Notes under the pieces: model-generated
What the model was told of the DNA's origin: nothing
Databases searched by the model: none
The model's input: only the letters and a program-made list of their open reading frames with translations
NCBI GenBank assembly: GCA_963835215.1
Contig: CAWIES010000002.1
Span: 1,364,001 to 1,428,000 of the forward strand
Direction: 5' to 3'
From: Roseiarcus sp963835215
Lineage (GTDB): Bacteria > Pseudomonadota > Alphaproteobacteria > Rhizobiales > Beijerinckiaceae
DNA: 64,000 nucleotides
Part shown: piece after piece, positions 50,771 through 58,998 of the stretch
How the letters are laid out: every line of letters begins with the position of its first letter
Position numbering within the stretch: position 1 is the stretch's first letter
Program-made: the position numbers and the translations under genes

Positions 50771-52075
50771 GTGAATTCGATCGACGCCGTGCTGGCGCGT
50801 TTTGCACTGCTTCATCCGCGCCGCATCGACCTTTCACTCGACCGCATTGAGCGGCTGCTTGGCGAACTCGGCTCGCCCCAGCTTCGCCTGCCTCCCGTCG
50901 TCCATGTCGCCGGCACCAACGGCAAGGGCTCGACCATCGCCTTCATGCGCGCCGCGCTGGAGGCGGAAGGCAAGCGTGTCCACGTCTACACCTCGCCCCA
51001 TCTGGTGCGCTTCAACGAGCGCTTCCGTCTCGCGGGCGCGCTGGTCGACGACGAACGGCTCGCCGACGCGCTCGAGCGGTGTGAGGCGATCAACGCCGGC
51101 AAACCGATCTCGGTCTTCGAAGTCATCACCGCCGCCGGGTTCGTGTTGTTCAGCGAGGTCCCGGCCGACTATCTGCTGCTCGAGGTCGGGCTGGGTGGCC
51201 GCTACGATGCGACCAATGTCATCGACCGGCCGGCGGCGAGCGTGATCACGCCGGTGTCGATCGACCATGTCGAGTTTCTCGGCTCAAAGCTGGAGACGAT
51301 CGCGCTGGAAAAGGCCGGCATCCTCAAGCGCGGCGCGCCGGCGATCATCGCCGAGCAGGACGAGCGGGCGCTCGGCGTCATCGAGCGCGAGGCGCTGAAG
51401 GTCGGCGCGCCGATGCGCGTTGGCGGGCGCGACTTTTTCGTCCATGCCGAGAACGGGCGCCTGATCTTCGAAGACGCCGACGGCCTCGTCGATCTGCCGT
51501 TGCCGCGCCTCGCCGGGCGTCATCAGCGCGTCAACGCCGCAGCCGCGATCGCCGCGTTGCGGGCAATCGAGCCGCGACTGTCGATTGGCGCGCTCGAGCG
51601 GGCGATGGTCGAAGTCGACTGGCCGGCGCGGCTGCAGCGATTGCGCAGCGGCCGGCTGGTCGCGCTCGCGCCGGCGCGCGCCGAGGTCTGGCTCGACGGC
51701 GCTCACAACGAAGCGGGCGGGCGGGCGCTCGCCGAAGCAATGGCCGATCTCGAGGATCAGGCGCCACGACCGCTCGCGCTGATCTGCGGCACGCTGGCGA
51801 CCAAGGACACTGCGGGCTTCCTCGCTCACTTCAAAGGGCTGGCGCAGGAGACGCTGGCCGTGCCGATCTCAGGCGAACACGCCGGCCGTCCGGCCGAGGA
51901 GGTGGCGGCTATCGCGCGCGAGGTCGGCCTCAACGCCGCCGCCAGCGACAGCGTCGCTTCGGCGCTGCGTTTCCTCGCCGCGCGCGCTTGGGAGACGCCG
52001 CCGCGCATTCTGATCGCGGGCTCGCTCTATCTCGCCGGCGCGGTGTTTGCGGAGAATGGCGACACGCCGCGCTGA
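50771..52075 (+). CDS. folC: Bifunctional folylpolyglutamate synthase/dihydrofolate synthase
   Basis: A 434-residue Mur-ligase-like enzyme that adds glutamate to dihydropteroate and folates. The ATP loop is VVHVAGTNGKGSTIAFMRAA, followed by YTSPHLVRFNERFRL, LLLEVGLGGRYDATNVIDRP, SVITPVSIDHVEFLG and VWLDGAHNEAGGRALAEAMA. The GTG at 50771 with GGAG seven bases earlier is favoured; a GTG at 50729 inside accD is in frame but gives an atypical N-terminus. It ends the trpA-accD-folC cluster and meets ctpA2 tail to tail (7 bases). Confidence 0.93.
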   Translation: MNSIDAVLARFALLHPRRIDLSLDRIERLLGELGSPQLRLPPVVHVAGTNGKGSTIAFMRAALEAEGKRVHVYTSPHLVRFNERFRLAGALVDDERLADALERCEAINAGKPISVFEVITAAGFVLFSEVPADYLLLEVGLGGRYDATNVIDRPAASVITPVSIDHVEFLGSKLETIALEKAGILKRGAPAIIAEQDERALGVIEREALKVGAPMRVGGRDFFVHAENGRLIFEDADGLVDLPLPRLAGRHQRVNAAAAIAALRAIEPRLSIGALERAMVEVDWPARLQRLRSGRLVALAPARAEVWLDGAHNEAGGRALAEAMADLEDQAPRPLALICGTLATKDTAGFLAHFKGLAQETLAVPISGEHAGRPAEEVAAIAREVGLNAAASDSVASALRFLAARAWETPPRILIAGSLYLAGAVFAENGDTPR

Positions 52076-52082
52076 GCGGCGC

Positions 52083-53459
52083 TCAATTGTTAGTGTGCGG
52101 ATCCTTGGCGCCGATCGCCGGCGACGTGTCGCTGGCGATTGGCGTATGCCCGTGCAGCAGGTCGATCGCGGCGGCGAGCTGGGCGTCCTTGGTCGGATCG
52201 GGCGGCACATAGGCTTCCGAGCCGGTCTTCTCGTCTTCGCCGTTCTTCAGATGGCCGAGGAGCGAGGCTTCGCCCTTGCTGTCGACTTTGCCCTTCAGGT
52301 CGTCGGGAATGGCCTCGCGAATCCTGATGTCGGGCTCGATGCCCTTGGCCTGGATCGAGCGGCCCGAAGGCGTGAAGTAGCGCGCCGTCGTCAACTTCAG
52401 CGCGCCATCGTCAGCGAGCGGCAGCACGGTCTGCACCGAGCCCTTGCCGAACGAGCGGGTGCCGATCAGCGTCGCGCGCTTGAGGTCCTGCAGCGCGCCA
52501 GAAACGATCTCCGAGGCCGAGGCCGAACCGCCGTTGATCAGCACCACCAGCGGCTTGCCGGCGGAGAGGTCGGCGCCCGAGCGCGCGTAATAGTCTTGCT
52601 GCTGTTCGGAGGTTCGCCCACGCGTCGAAACGATCTCGCCATGGTCGACGAACGCGTTGACCACCTCGATCGATTGGGTGAGCAGGCCGCCGGGATTGTT
52701 GCGCAGGTCGAGGATGTAGCCCTTCAGCTTGTCCGCGCCCGGTTCGCTGTTGAAACGGTCGATCGCCGTGCGGACGCCGTCGTAGGTCTCCTGGTTGAAC
52801 TGCGTGATGCGGATGTAACCGATGTCGCCGCTCTCGACGTGCGAGCGCACCGGCAGCACCTTGATGATCTCGCGCACGATATTGAATTCGCGTAGGTCCT
52901 TCTCGGAGCCGCGTTGCACCTTGAGCTTGACCGACGTCTTGGCCGGCCCGCGCATGCGGTCGACCGCTTCCTTGAGGGTCAGGCCCTGAACCTGCGCATC
53001 ATCGATGGCGGTGATGACGTCGCCCGACAGCATGCCGGCGCGCGCCGCCGGCGTGTCGTCGATCGGGCTGACGACGCGCACCTGGCCGCCCTCCTGCATC
53101 ACTTCGAGTCCGAGCCCGCCGAATTCCTCGCCGCGCATCGTGGTCTGGAAATCGCCGAGCGCCTTGGCGTCGAGATAGGCCGAATGGGGGTCGAGCGAAG
53201 CGAGCATGCCGTTGATCGCGCCGACCACCAGCTTGGTGTCGTCAGTCGGGTCGACGTAATTGGCGCGCACCTTGTCGAAGACGCGCGAGAACAGCGCCAA
53301 TTGATTGGCCGACTGCGCGCCGAGCGTCGGCCCGGCGCTGGTCGCGCCGGGGCCGGACAAAGCGACCACCATCGCGCCGACGGCGACGCCAACCGCCAAA
53401 TACGCGGTCCCACGAGACAGGCTCGAAGCGATCTTGCCCAAAGCGTTTCCGCGCTTCAC
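52083..53459 (-). CDS. S41 family C-terminal processing peptidase, second copy
   Basis: A 458-residue CtpA-like serine protease. Residues about 12-35 form a membrane anchor or signal (GTAYLAVGVAVGAMVVALSG). A PDZ domain (FGGLGLEVMQEGGQVRVVSP, AGMLSGDVITAIDDAQVQG) follows, then the S41 domain with the catalytic Ser in NGGSASASEIVSGALQD and Lys in GTRSFGKGSVQTV. It overlaps the upstream paralogue by 4 bases (ATGA). The two share long identical stretches, such as RGRSIQAKGIEP-type sequences and LAAAIDLLHG, so this is a tandem duplicate. Its C-terminal tail is short (HTPIASDTSPAIGAKDPHTN). Confidence 0.92.
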   Translation of the reverse strand: MKRGNALGKIASSLSRGTAYLAVGVAVGAMVVALSGPGATSAGPTLGAQSANQLALFSRVFDKVRANYVDPTDDTKLVVGAINGMLASLDPHSAYLDAKALGDFQTTMRGEEFGGLGLEVMQEGGQVRVVSPIDDTPAARAGMLSGDVITAIDDAQVQGLTLKEAVDRMRGPAKTSVKLKVQRGSEKDLREFNIVREIIKVLPVRSHVESGDIGYIRITQFNQETYDGVRTAIDRFNSEPGADKLKGYILDLRNNPGGLLTQSIEVVNAFVDHGEIVSTRGRTSEQQQDYYARSGADLSAGKPLVVLINGGSASASEIVSGALQDLKRATLIGTRSFGKGSVQTVLPLADDGALKLTTARYFTPSGRSIQAKGIEPDIRIREAIPDDLKGKVDSKGEASLLGHLKNGEDEKTGSEAYVPPDPTKDAQLAAAIDLLHGHTPIASDTSPAIGAKDPHTNN

Positions 53460-54868
53460 TTCGGCGGATCGGCGCTCGGCGCCGCCGCCGGTGGGGTCGG
53501 CGCCACGTCAGTGCCGGTAGGCGGCGCGGCGTCGGTAGCAGCCGGGCTGGCGGCCGACGGCGCGGGCGCCGTGGCGGCGGCGTGCTTGACGCCGTGCAGC
53601 AGATCGATGGCGGCGGCGAGCTGCTTGTCGTTCTTCTCGTCGGGCGGCACGTAGGCCTGCGAGCCGGTCTTCTCGTCGTCGCCGTTCTTGAGGTGGCCCT
53701 TGAGCGAGGCTTCGCCCTTGGTGTCGTCCTTGCCCTTCAGATCGTCGGGCACGTCCTCGAGAATCTCCATGTCGGGCTCGATGCCCTTGGCCTGGATCGA
53801 GCGACCCGAGGGCGTGTAGTAGCGCGCCGTGGTCAGGCGCAGCGCCCCGTCCTGGCCGAGCGGCATGATGGTCTGCACGGAGCCCTTGCCGAACGAGCGT
53901 GTGCCGATCAGCGTCGCGCGCTTGTGGTCCTGCAATGCGCCCGCGACGATTTCGGAGGCCGAGGCCGAGCCGCCGTTGATCAGCACCACCAACGGCTTGC
54001 CGCCGGAGAGGTCGCCGCCGGGCCGCGCGTTGAAGCGCTGCGTGTCGTCGGGGTTGCGCCCGCGCGTCGAGACGATCTCGCCGCGATCGACGAAGGCGTT
54101 GACGACGTCGATCGACTGGTCGAGCAAGCCGCCCGGGTTGTTGCGCAGATCGAGGATGTAGCCCTTGAGCTTATCGCCCAAATCGGCGTGCAGCTTCTCC
54201 ATCGCGGCCTTCAGCCCGTCGGCGGTCTGGGCGGTGAACTGCGTGACGCGGATATAGGCGATGTCGTCGGCCTCGACGTGCGAGCGCACCGACTGGACCT
54301 TGATGATGTCGCGGACGATCTTGAATTCTTTCGCTTCCTTCGAGGCGCCGCGGATAACCTTAAGGTCCACGGCGGAATTGATCGCCCCGCGCATCTTGTC
54401 GACCGCCTGGTCGAGCGTCATGCCCTGGGTCGTATCGCCGTCGATTGAGGTGATGATGTCGCCCGACATGATGCCCGCCTTGGAGGCCGGCGTGTCGTCG
54501 ATCGGGCTGACGACCTTCAACAGGCCGTCCTCCTGCGTCACTTCGATGCCGAGACCCCCAAACTCGCCGTTGGTCTGCACCTGCATATCTTGGTACGCCT
54601 TGGCGTCCATGTAGCTCGAATGCGGGTCGAGCGAGCTCAGCATGCCGTTGATCGCCGCTTCGATCAGCTTCGCCTCGTCGGGCTTCTCGACGTAGTCGTT
54701 GCGAATCTTCTCGAACACGTCGCCGAACAGATTGAGTTCGCGATAGGTGTCGGCGGCGGCCGCGGCAAAGGCGCTCTGCGTCAAGGCAGGCAGCGCGTAA
54801 GGGGCCAGCCCCGCGCCAACAGCGCCAATCGCCACGCCCAACGCCAAATAGGAAATCTTGCGTCTCAT
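53456..54868 (-). CDS. ctpA: S41 family C-terminal processing peptidase, first copy
   Basis: A 470-residue exported protease. It has an N-terminal hydrophobic segment (YLALGVAIGAVGAGLAPYAL), a PDZ domain (FGGLGIEVTQEDGLLKVVSP, AGIMSGDIITSIDGDTTQG) and a Ser-Lys catalytic centre (NGGSASASEIVAGALQD and GTRSFGKGSVQTI). The C-terminal tail after LLHG is long and rich in Ala/Pro/Thr, unlike the copy that follows. CtpA trims periplasmic proteins, often cell-wall hydrolases. Start ATG at 54868 overlaps the envC stop (ATGA) with GAAGG upstream. It is the usual partner of envC in Rhizobiales. Confidence 0.93.
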   Translation of the reverse strand: MRRKISYLALGVAIGAVGAGLAPYALPALTQSAFAAAAADTYRELNLFGDVFEKIRNDYVEKPDEAKLIEAAINGMLSSLDPHSSYMDAKAYQDMQVQTNGEFGGLGIEVTQEDGLLKVVSPIDDTPASKAGIMSGDIITSIDGDTTQGMTLDQAVDKMRGAINSAVDLKVIRGASKEAKEFKIVRDIIKVQSVRSHVEADDIAYIRVTQFTAQTADGLKAAMEKLHADLGDKLKGYILDLRNNPGGLLDQSIDVVNAFVDRGEIVSTRGRNPDDTQRFNARPGGDLSGGKPLVVLINGGSASASEIVAGALQDHKRATLIGTRSFGKGSVQTIMPLGQDGALRLTTARYYTPSGRSIQAKGIEPDMEILEDVPDDLKGKDDTKGEASLKGHLKNGDDEKTGSQAYVPPDEKNDKQLAAAIDLLHGVKHAAATAPAPSAASPAATDAAPPTGTDVAPTPPAAAPSADPPK

Positions 54869-56247
54869 CCGCGCGCCTTCTCGATGTCTGACTTTGTCCA
54901 CCAGGGACTGGAATCGACCGTCATTTCGTCTTTTCTAAGTTCGATATAGAGAACAGGCTGCGTGGCGCCAATGGCTGTCGCGACCGCCGTCCTCGCCGAA
55001 CCGTCGCCCATGGTCGCAACCGCTTCCCCGGCCAGTACGAACTGGCCGACCGAAACGTTCATGCGATCCATCCCAGCCAAGACAAAATAGTAGCCTTGTC
55101 CGGCATTGATGATCAAGAGTTGTCCATACGACCGGTAAGGTCCGGAGAATACGATCGAACCATCGACCGGCGAGGACACGGTCGCGCCGGGTGGCGTGCC
55201 GATTGAAACGCCCTTCTGGACGCCGCCGAAGCCGTCAGGGTCGCCAAAGGTCTTGAGAACGGCGCCGGCGACCGGCAGCGCGAGCGTACCCTTGGCCTCA
55301 AGGAAGGCGAGCGCCGGCTTCAGCCGAGCCGGATCGGCGGCGCGCAACGCCGTCGCCCTGGCGGCGATATCCGCGGCGTTCGCAACATCACCGGCCGCGC
55401 TGCGCTCCATGCCGGCGATCAAATCTTTGAGACTGGTCGCCTGCTCGGCAAGCTGGGAGGCGCGCGCGCTTTGAGCGACAAGCGCCTGTTCGGCGGCGCT
55501 CAGCGATTCCTGGCGCGCCTCGACTAGAATGGCGAGCCGCGTCTTGTCGGCCGACAGGGCGTCCGAGCGCTGGGCGATCTCGTCGCGCTGCTTGCCGATG
55601 TCGGCGCGCAGGTCGGCGAGCTGCGCGAGGTCGGCGCGGAGCGCGTCGGTCTCGCCTTTTAGCTCTTCGACCGTCGAGCCGAGCATGGTGGCGGCGCGAA
55701 TCGCCTCCGCCATATCCTGGGGGCGCACCAGGATCGCGGGAGGCGGATTGCGGCCCATGCGTTGGAGCACCGCCAGCACGTCGGCGACCACGGCGCGCCG
55801 ATTGTCGAGCGAATGGCCGAGCGCGTCGGCGTTGGCGTTGAGTTCAGCGAGGCGCGCGTTGGCGGCGGCGATCTCGCGTTCGGCCCCCTGCACCTTGGCG
55901 GTGGTGTCGATCAGCGCCGCATTGAGGCGCGCCCGGTCGGCGCGCAGCGATTCGATTTCCGCCTCGATGCTTCGGCGCTGCTCGTCGGAGGCGCGCAGCG
56001 TGTCCTCGATCCCGCGCAGGCGTTCCTGCTGCGCCGCTTCGGTTGCGGCGGCCGAAGGCGGCGCGGGCGGCGTTTGGGCGGCAGGCGTTTGAAGGGAAAG
56101 CGAGGGGATGGCGGCGGGCGCCGCGGTCGGGGGCGGGGCCGCGGGCGCCGCGCTGGCCGCCGCAACGGCGAGCCCCAAAGCGGCAAACACGGTTACGCCC
56201 TGCGCCGCTCGCGCCGCTGACACGAACGCTCGAGCTGCCTTAGTCAT
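54865..56247 (-). CDS. envC: Murein hydrolase activator EnvC-like protein (degenerate LytM)
   Basis: A 460-residue periplasmic protein. A signal peptide (GVTVFAALGLAVAAASA) leads to a Pro/Ala stretch and then a long coiled coil of about 220 residues (ERLRGIEDTLRASDEQRRSI, IAAANARLAELNANADALGH). A C-terminal M23/LytM domain follows (GTLALPVAGAVLKTFGDPDG, VSSPVDGSIVFSGPYRSYGQ, YYFVLAGMDRMNVSVGQFVL). The zinc ligands are missing (GVSIGT where active enzymes have GxDx, and no HxH), as in EnvC, which activates amidases instead of cutting peptidoglycan. ATG at 56247 is chosen; an in-frame TTG at 56262 is possible. Confidence 0.88.
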   Translation of the reverse strand: MTKAARAFVSAARAAQGVTVFAALGLAVAAASAAPAAPPPTAAPAAIPSLSLQTPAAQTPPAPPSAAATEAAQQERLRGIEDTLRASDEQRRSIEAEIESLRADRARLNAALIDTTAKVQGAEREIAAANARLAELNANADALGHSLDNRRAVVADVLAVLQRMGRNPPPAILVRPQDMAEAIRAATMLGSTVEELKGETDALRADLAQLADLRADIGKQRDEIAQRSDALSADKTRLAILVEARQESLSAAEQALVAQSARASQLAEQATSLKDLIAGMERSAAGDVANAADIAARATALRAADPARLKPALAFLEAKGTLALPVAGAVLKTFGDPDGFGGVQKGVSIGTPPGATVSSPVDGSIVFSGPYRSYGQLLIINAGQGYYFVLAGMDRMNVSVGQFVLAGEAVATMGDGSARTAVATAIGATQPVLYIELRKDEMTVDSSPWWTKSDIEKARG

Positions 56248-56263
56248 CGCCGCCTGCCGCAAA

Positions 56264-56746
56264 TCAGTCGCGATGATAGGGATGCCCGCCCAGAATGGAA
56301 AGCGCGCGATAGAGCTGCTCGCCGGCCATCACGCGCACGAGCTGGTGGGGCCAGGTCATGGCGCCGAAGCTGATCACGCTGCGCGCTTCGGCCTTGAGGG
56401 CGGGATCGAGCCCGTCCGGGCCGCCGATGGCGAGCGCATAGGCCGCGGCGGCGCCGTCGCGAGCGCGGCCGATCTCCTCGGCCCATTGCCGGCTGGTCAG
56501 GCTTGCGCCGCGCTCGTCGAGCAGCGCCAGCCAGGCGCCTTTGGGCGTCGCGGCGCGGATCGCGCGCGCTTCTTCCGCCTGCCGGTCCTCGGGGCGCCGG
56601 GCTCGGCCCTCCTCGATCTCGCGCAGCTCAACGGCGGCGATCCCCTGGGCGCGGGCAAGTTCGCCCGCACGCTTGAAATAGCGATCGAACAGCTCACGCT
56701 CGGGACCCGCCTTGAGTCGACCGACGCCGATCAAGGTCAGGCGCAT
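56264..56746 (-). CDS. rlmH: 23S rRNA (pseudouridine1915-N3)-methyltransferase RlmH
   Basis: A 160-residue SPOUT methyltransferase that modifies helix 69 of 23S rRNA. The opening MRLTLIGVGRLKAGPERELF, then WLALLDERGASLTSRQWAEE, the SAM-binding knot LAIGGPDGLDPALKAEA and the end MTWPHQLVRVMAGEQLYRAL plus GGHPYHRD are all family signatures. It sits between rsfS (7-base gap) and envC in one operon. Confidence 0.95.
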   Translation of the reverse strand: MRLTLIGVGRLKAGPERELFDRYFKRAGELARAQGIAAVELREIEEGRARRPEDRQAEEARAIRAATPKGAWLALLDERGASLTSRQWAEEIGRARDGAAAAYALAIGGPDGLDPALKAEARSVISFGAMTWPHQLVRVMAGEQLYRALSILGGHPYHRD

Positions 56747-56753
56747 GGCCGTC

Positions 56754-57227
56754 TCAACTGGCCTGCACGGACTCAGGTTCGCCCGGCCGGCCCGCGCTCC
56801 ATAGTTTTTCCAGATTGTAGAACTGGCGCACCTCGGGGCGGAAAATGTGGATGATCGCGTCGCCCGCATCGACCAGCACCCAGTCGCAATTGGGCACGCC
56901 CTCGACGCGCGGCGTTGGGTAGCCTGCGGCGCGCAGCGCTTTGGCGAGATGGTCGGCGATCGCGCTGACATGCACGTTCGAGCGCCCGGTGGCGACGATC
57001 ATCGTGTCGGCGATGGTCGTCTTGCCGACGACGTCGATGGCGATGACATCCTGCGCCTTGGAATTCTCCAGGCTGGCGAGGATGGTTTCGGGCAGGATCT
57101 CATCCCGGGAACGGGGAGCGGCGGGGGGAGCTTTTCGGCGGCGCGGCGGCGCCTTAGTCGCGGTCTTTGCGGTCAGCGGCGGCTTCCTTTCGACCTGGCC
57201 GCACGATTCGCGCGGCCGACACTCCAA
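56754..57227 (-). CDS. rsfS: Ribosome silencing factor RsfS
   Basis: A 157-residue protein whose core, ETILASLENSKAQDVIAIDV, IADTMIVATGRSNVHVSAIA, DHLAKALRAAGYPTPRVEGV and DWVLVDAGDAIIHIFRPEVR, matches RsfS/YbeB, which binds ribosomal protein L14 and blocks subunit joining during starvation. About 45 N-terminal residues are basic and Pro-rich (KTATKAPPRRRKAPPAAPRS). No ATG lies near the domain; TTG at 57227 is the best available start, so the exact N-terminus is uncertain. Confidence 0.9.
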   Translation of the reverse strand: MECRPRESCGQVERKPPLTAKTATKAPPRRRKAPPAAPRSRDEILPETILASLENSKAQDVIAIDVVGKTTIADTMIVATGRSNVHVSAIADHLAKALRAAGYPTPRVEGVPNCDWVLVDAGDAIIHIFRPEVRQFYNLEKLWSAGRPGEPESVQAS

Positions 57228-57267
57228 ACATGATCCGCGACTACTGAATTTTCAAGACAAAGACAGC

Positions 57268-57873
57268 TCACGGCGAAAACTTGGCGGCGCGCCTCAGCGC
57301 CGTCGAGGACTGGCCGGAGCGCCGCCCGTGCAGGAAGAGGAAAGCGGGCGGGGGCAGCCGCGCGAAGCGGGCGGCGAACGCCTCCGGGCGGCGCCAGCGG
57401 GTCAAAGCCGCCCCGGCGGGGCCGGAAAGGGCGCGCAGCGTCGAGCCTGGCCGGTCAACGACCACGATCGGCGCCAAGTCGGCGATCGCCCGCCAGCGCC
57501 GCCAGCGATGGAACTGACCGAGATTGTCGGCGCCCATGATCCAGACAAAATGCACGCCGGGGGCGCGCCGTCTGAGCCACTGCAGCGTTTGATAGGTCGA
57601 GCGGGAGCCGATCTCCGCCTCGAAGCCGGTGACCGCGATTCGCGGGTCGTGCGCCATCTGGCGCGCCGCGGCGACCCGCGCGTCGACTTCGGCGAGCCCG
57701 GCGGTCGATTTGAGCGGGTTGCCAGGGGTGACCAGCCACCACAGGCGATCGAGGCGGAGCCGGCGCAGGGCCTGCATCGAGGCGAGCCGGTGCCCCTCGT
57801 GCGGCGGGTCGAACGTGCCCCCGAGCAGGCCGATGGTCTGGCCTTTGGCGAAGGGGGGCAGGCGGGCGATCAT
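57268..57873 (-). CDS. nadD: Nicotinate-nucleotide adenylyltransferase
   Basis: A 201-residue NAD-synthesis enzyme. The nucleotidyltransferase signature is IGLLGGTFDPPHEGHRLASM (HxGH as HEGH), with LWWLVTPGNPLKS, STYQTLQWLRRRAP and FVWIMGADNLGQFHRWRRWR. The ISSTALR-type end appears as GQSSTALRRAAK. Start ATG at 57873 overlaps the prfA stop (ATGA). Placement just before rsfS is conserved, but direct coupling to prfA is unusual. Confidence 0.94.
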   Translation of the reverse strand: MIARLPPFAKGQTIGLLGGTFDPPHEGHRLASMQALRRLRLDRLWWLVTPGNPLKSTAGLAEVDARVAAARQMAHDPRIAVTGFEAEIGSRSTYQTLQWLRRRAPGVHFVWIMGADNLGQFHRWRRWRAIADLAPIVVVDRPGSTLRALSGPAGAALTRWRRPEAFAARFARLPPPAFLFLHGRRSGQSSTALRRAAKFSP

Positions 57874-58946
57874 CGTTCGGCCTGCTCGGCCAGCAGCCGC
57901 GCCTGGCGATCGGCGGTCAGCGCATCGACGATTTCCTCGAGGCCCTCGCCCTCCATCAGCCGGTCGAGGCTGTAGAGCGTCAGGTTGACCCGGTGGTCGG
58001 TGACCCGGCCTTGGGGAAAATTATAGGTGCGGATGCGTTGCGAACGGTCGCCCGACCCGACCTGGACGCGCCGCGCCTCGGCGCGCTCCTCATTGGCGCG
58101 CTGGTTCTCGCCGTCGAGAATTCGCGAGCGCAGCAGCGCCATTGCTTTGGTGCGGTTGCGATGCTGCGAACGCTCCGCCTGCACCGCGACGACGATGCCG
58201 GTCGGCAAATGGGTGATGCGGATCGCCGATTCGGTCTTGTTGACGTGCTGGCCGCCGGCGCCGCTGGCGCGCATCGTATCGACCTTCAAGTCGGCTTCGT
58301 TGATCGTGAGGTCGATCTCCTCGGCGAGCGGCAGCACCGCCACCGTCGCCGCCGACGTGTGGATGCGCCCCTGCGCCTCGGTCGCCGGCACGCGCTGAAC
58401 GCGATGCACGCCCGACTCAAATTTCAGCCGCGCATAGGCGCCGCGGCCGGCGATCTCGGCGACGACTTCCTTGTAACCGCCCGCAGTCCCCTCGCTGGCG
58501 GAGAGGATGTCGACCTTCCAGCCCTTCGCTTCGGCGAATTTGACGTACATGCGAAAGAGATCGCCAGCGAACAGCGCGGCTTCGTCGCCTCCCGTTCCCG
58601 CCCGCACTTCGAGGATGACGTTGCCTTCGTCGGCGGCGTCCTTGGGCAGCAGCGCGAGGCGGATCGCCTGCGCCATCGGCTCGATCTCCGCTTCGATCCG
58701 CGCGCGATCTGCTTCCGCCATGGCCCGGATTTCCGGCTCAAGGCCGGCTTCGCCGAGGAGCGCAGCGAGGTCGGCGCGTTCGCGCTCTTTGTCGCGCCAG
58801 GCGCGGATCGCGCTCGCCACCGGCTCGAGCTCGGCGAGCTCGCGCGACAGGGTCGCAAATTCGCCCCCGCCCGCCCCTTCGGACAGACGCGCGCCGATCT
58901 CCTCGTAGCGGCGCAGAATGACGTCGAATGTGTCGGCGATGGGCAT
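57870..58946 (-). CDS. prfA: Peptide chain release factor 1
   Basis: A 358-residue release factor recognising UAA and UAG. The codon-recognition tripeptide PAT is at 187-189 (RVPATEAQG), and the peptidyl-hydrolase GGQ is at 231-233 (ASGAGGQHVNKTESAIRITH). VRAGTGGDEAALFAGDLFRM is also conserved. prmC, the GGQ methyltransferase gene that often follows prfA, is missing here; nadD follows with a 4-base overlap. ptsP lies 52 bases upstream on the same strand. Confidence 0.95.
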   Translation of the reverse strand: MPIADTFDVILRRYEEIGARLSEGAGGGEFATLSRELAELEPVASAIRAWRDKERERADLAALLGEAGLEPEIRAMAEADRARIEAEIEPMAQAIRLALLPKDAADEGNVILEVRAGTGGDEAALFAGDLFRMYVKFAEAKGWKVDILSASEGTAGGYKEVVAEIAGRGAYARLKFESGVHRVQRVPATEAQGRIHTSAATVAVLPLAEEIDLTINEADLKVDTMRASGAGGQHVNKTESAIRITHLPTGIVVAVQAERSQHRNRTKAMALLRSRILDGENQRANEERAEARRVQVGSGDRSQRIRTYNFPQGRVTDHRVNLTLYSLDRLMEGEGLEEIVDALTADRQARLLAEQAER

Positions 58947-58998
58947 GATGAATTCGGCACGAGAGGAGGGAAAGGGCGGCGTCGGCGTGCGCGCGTCG

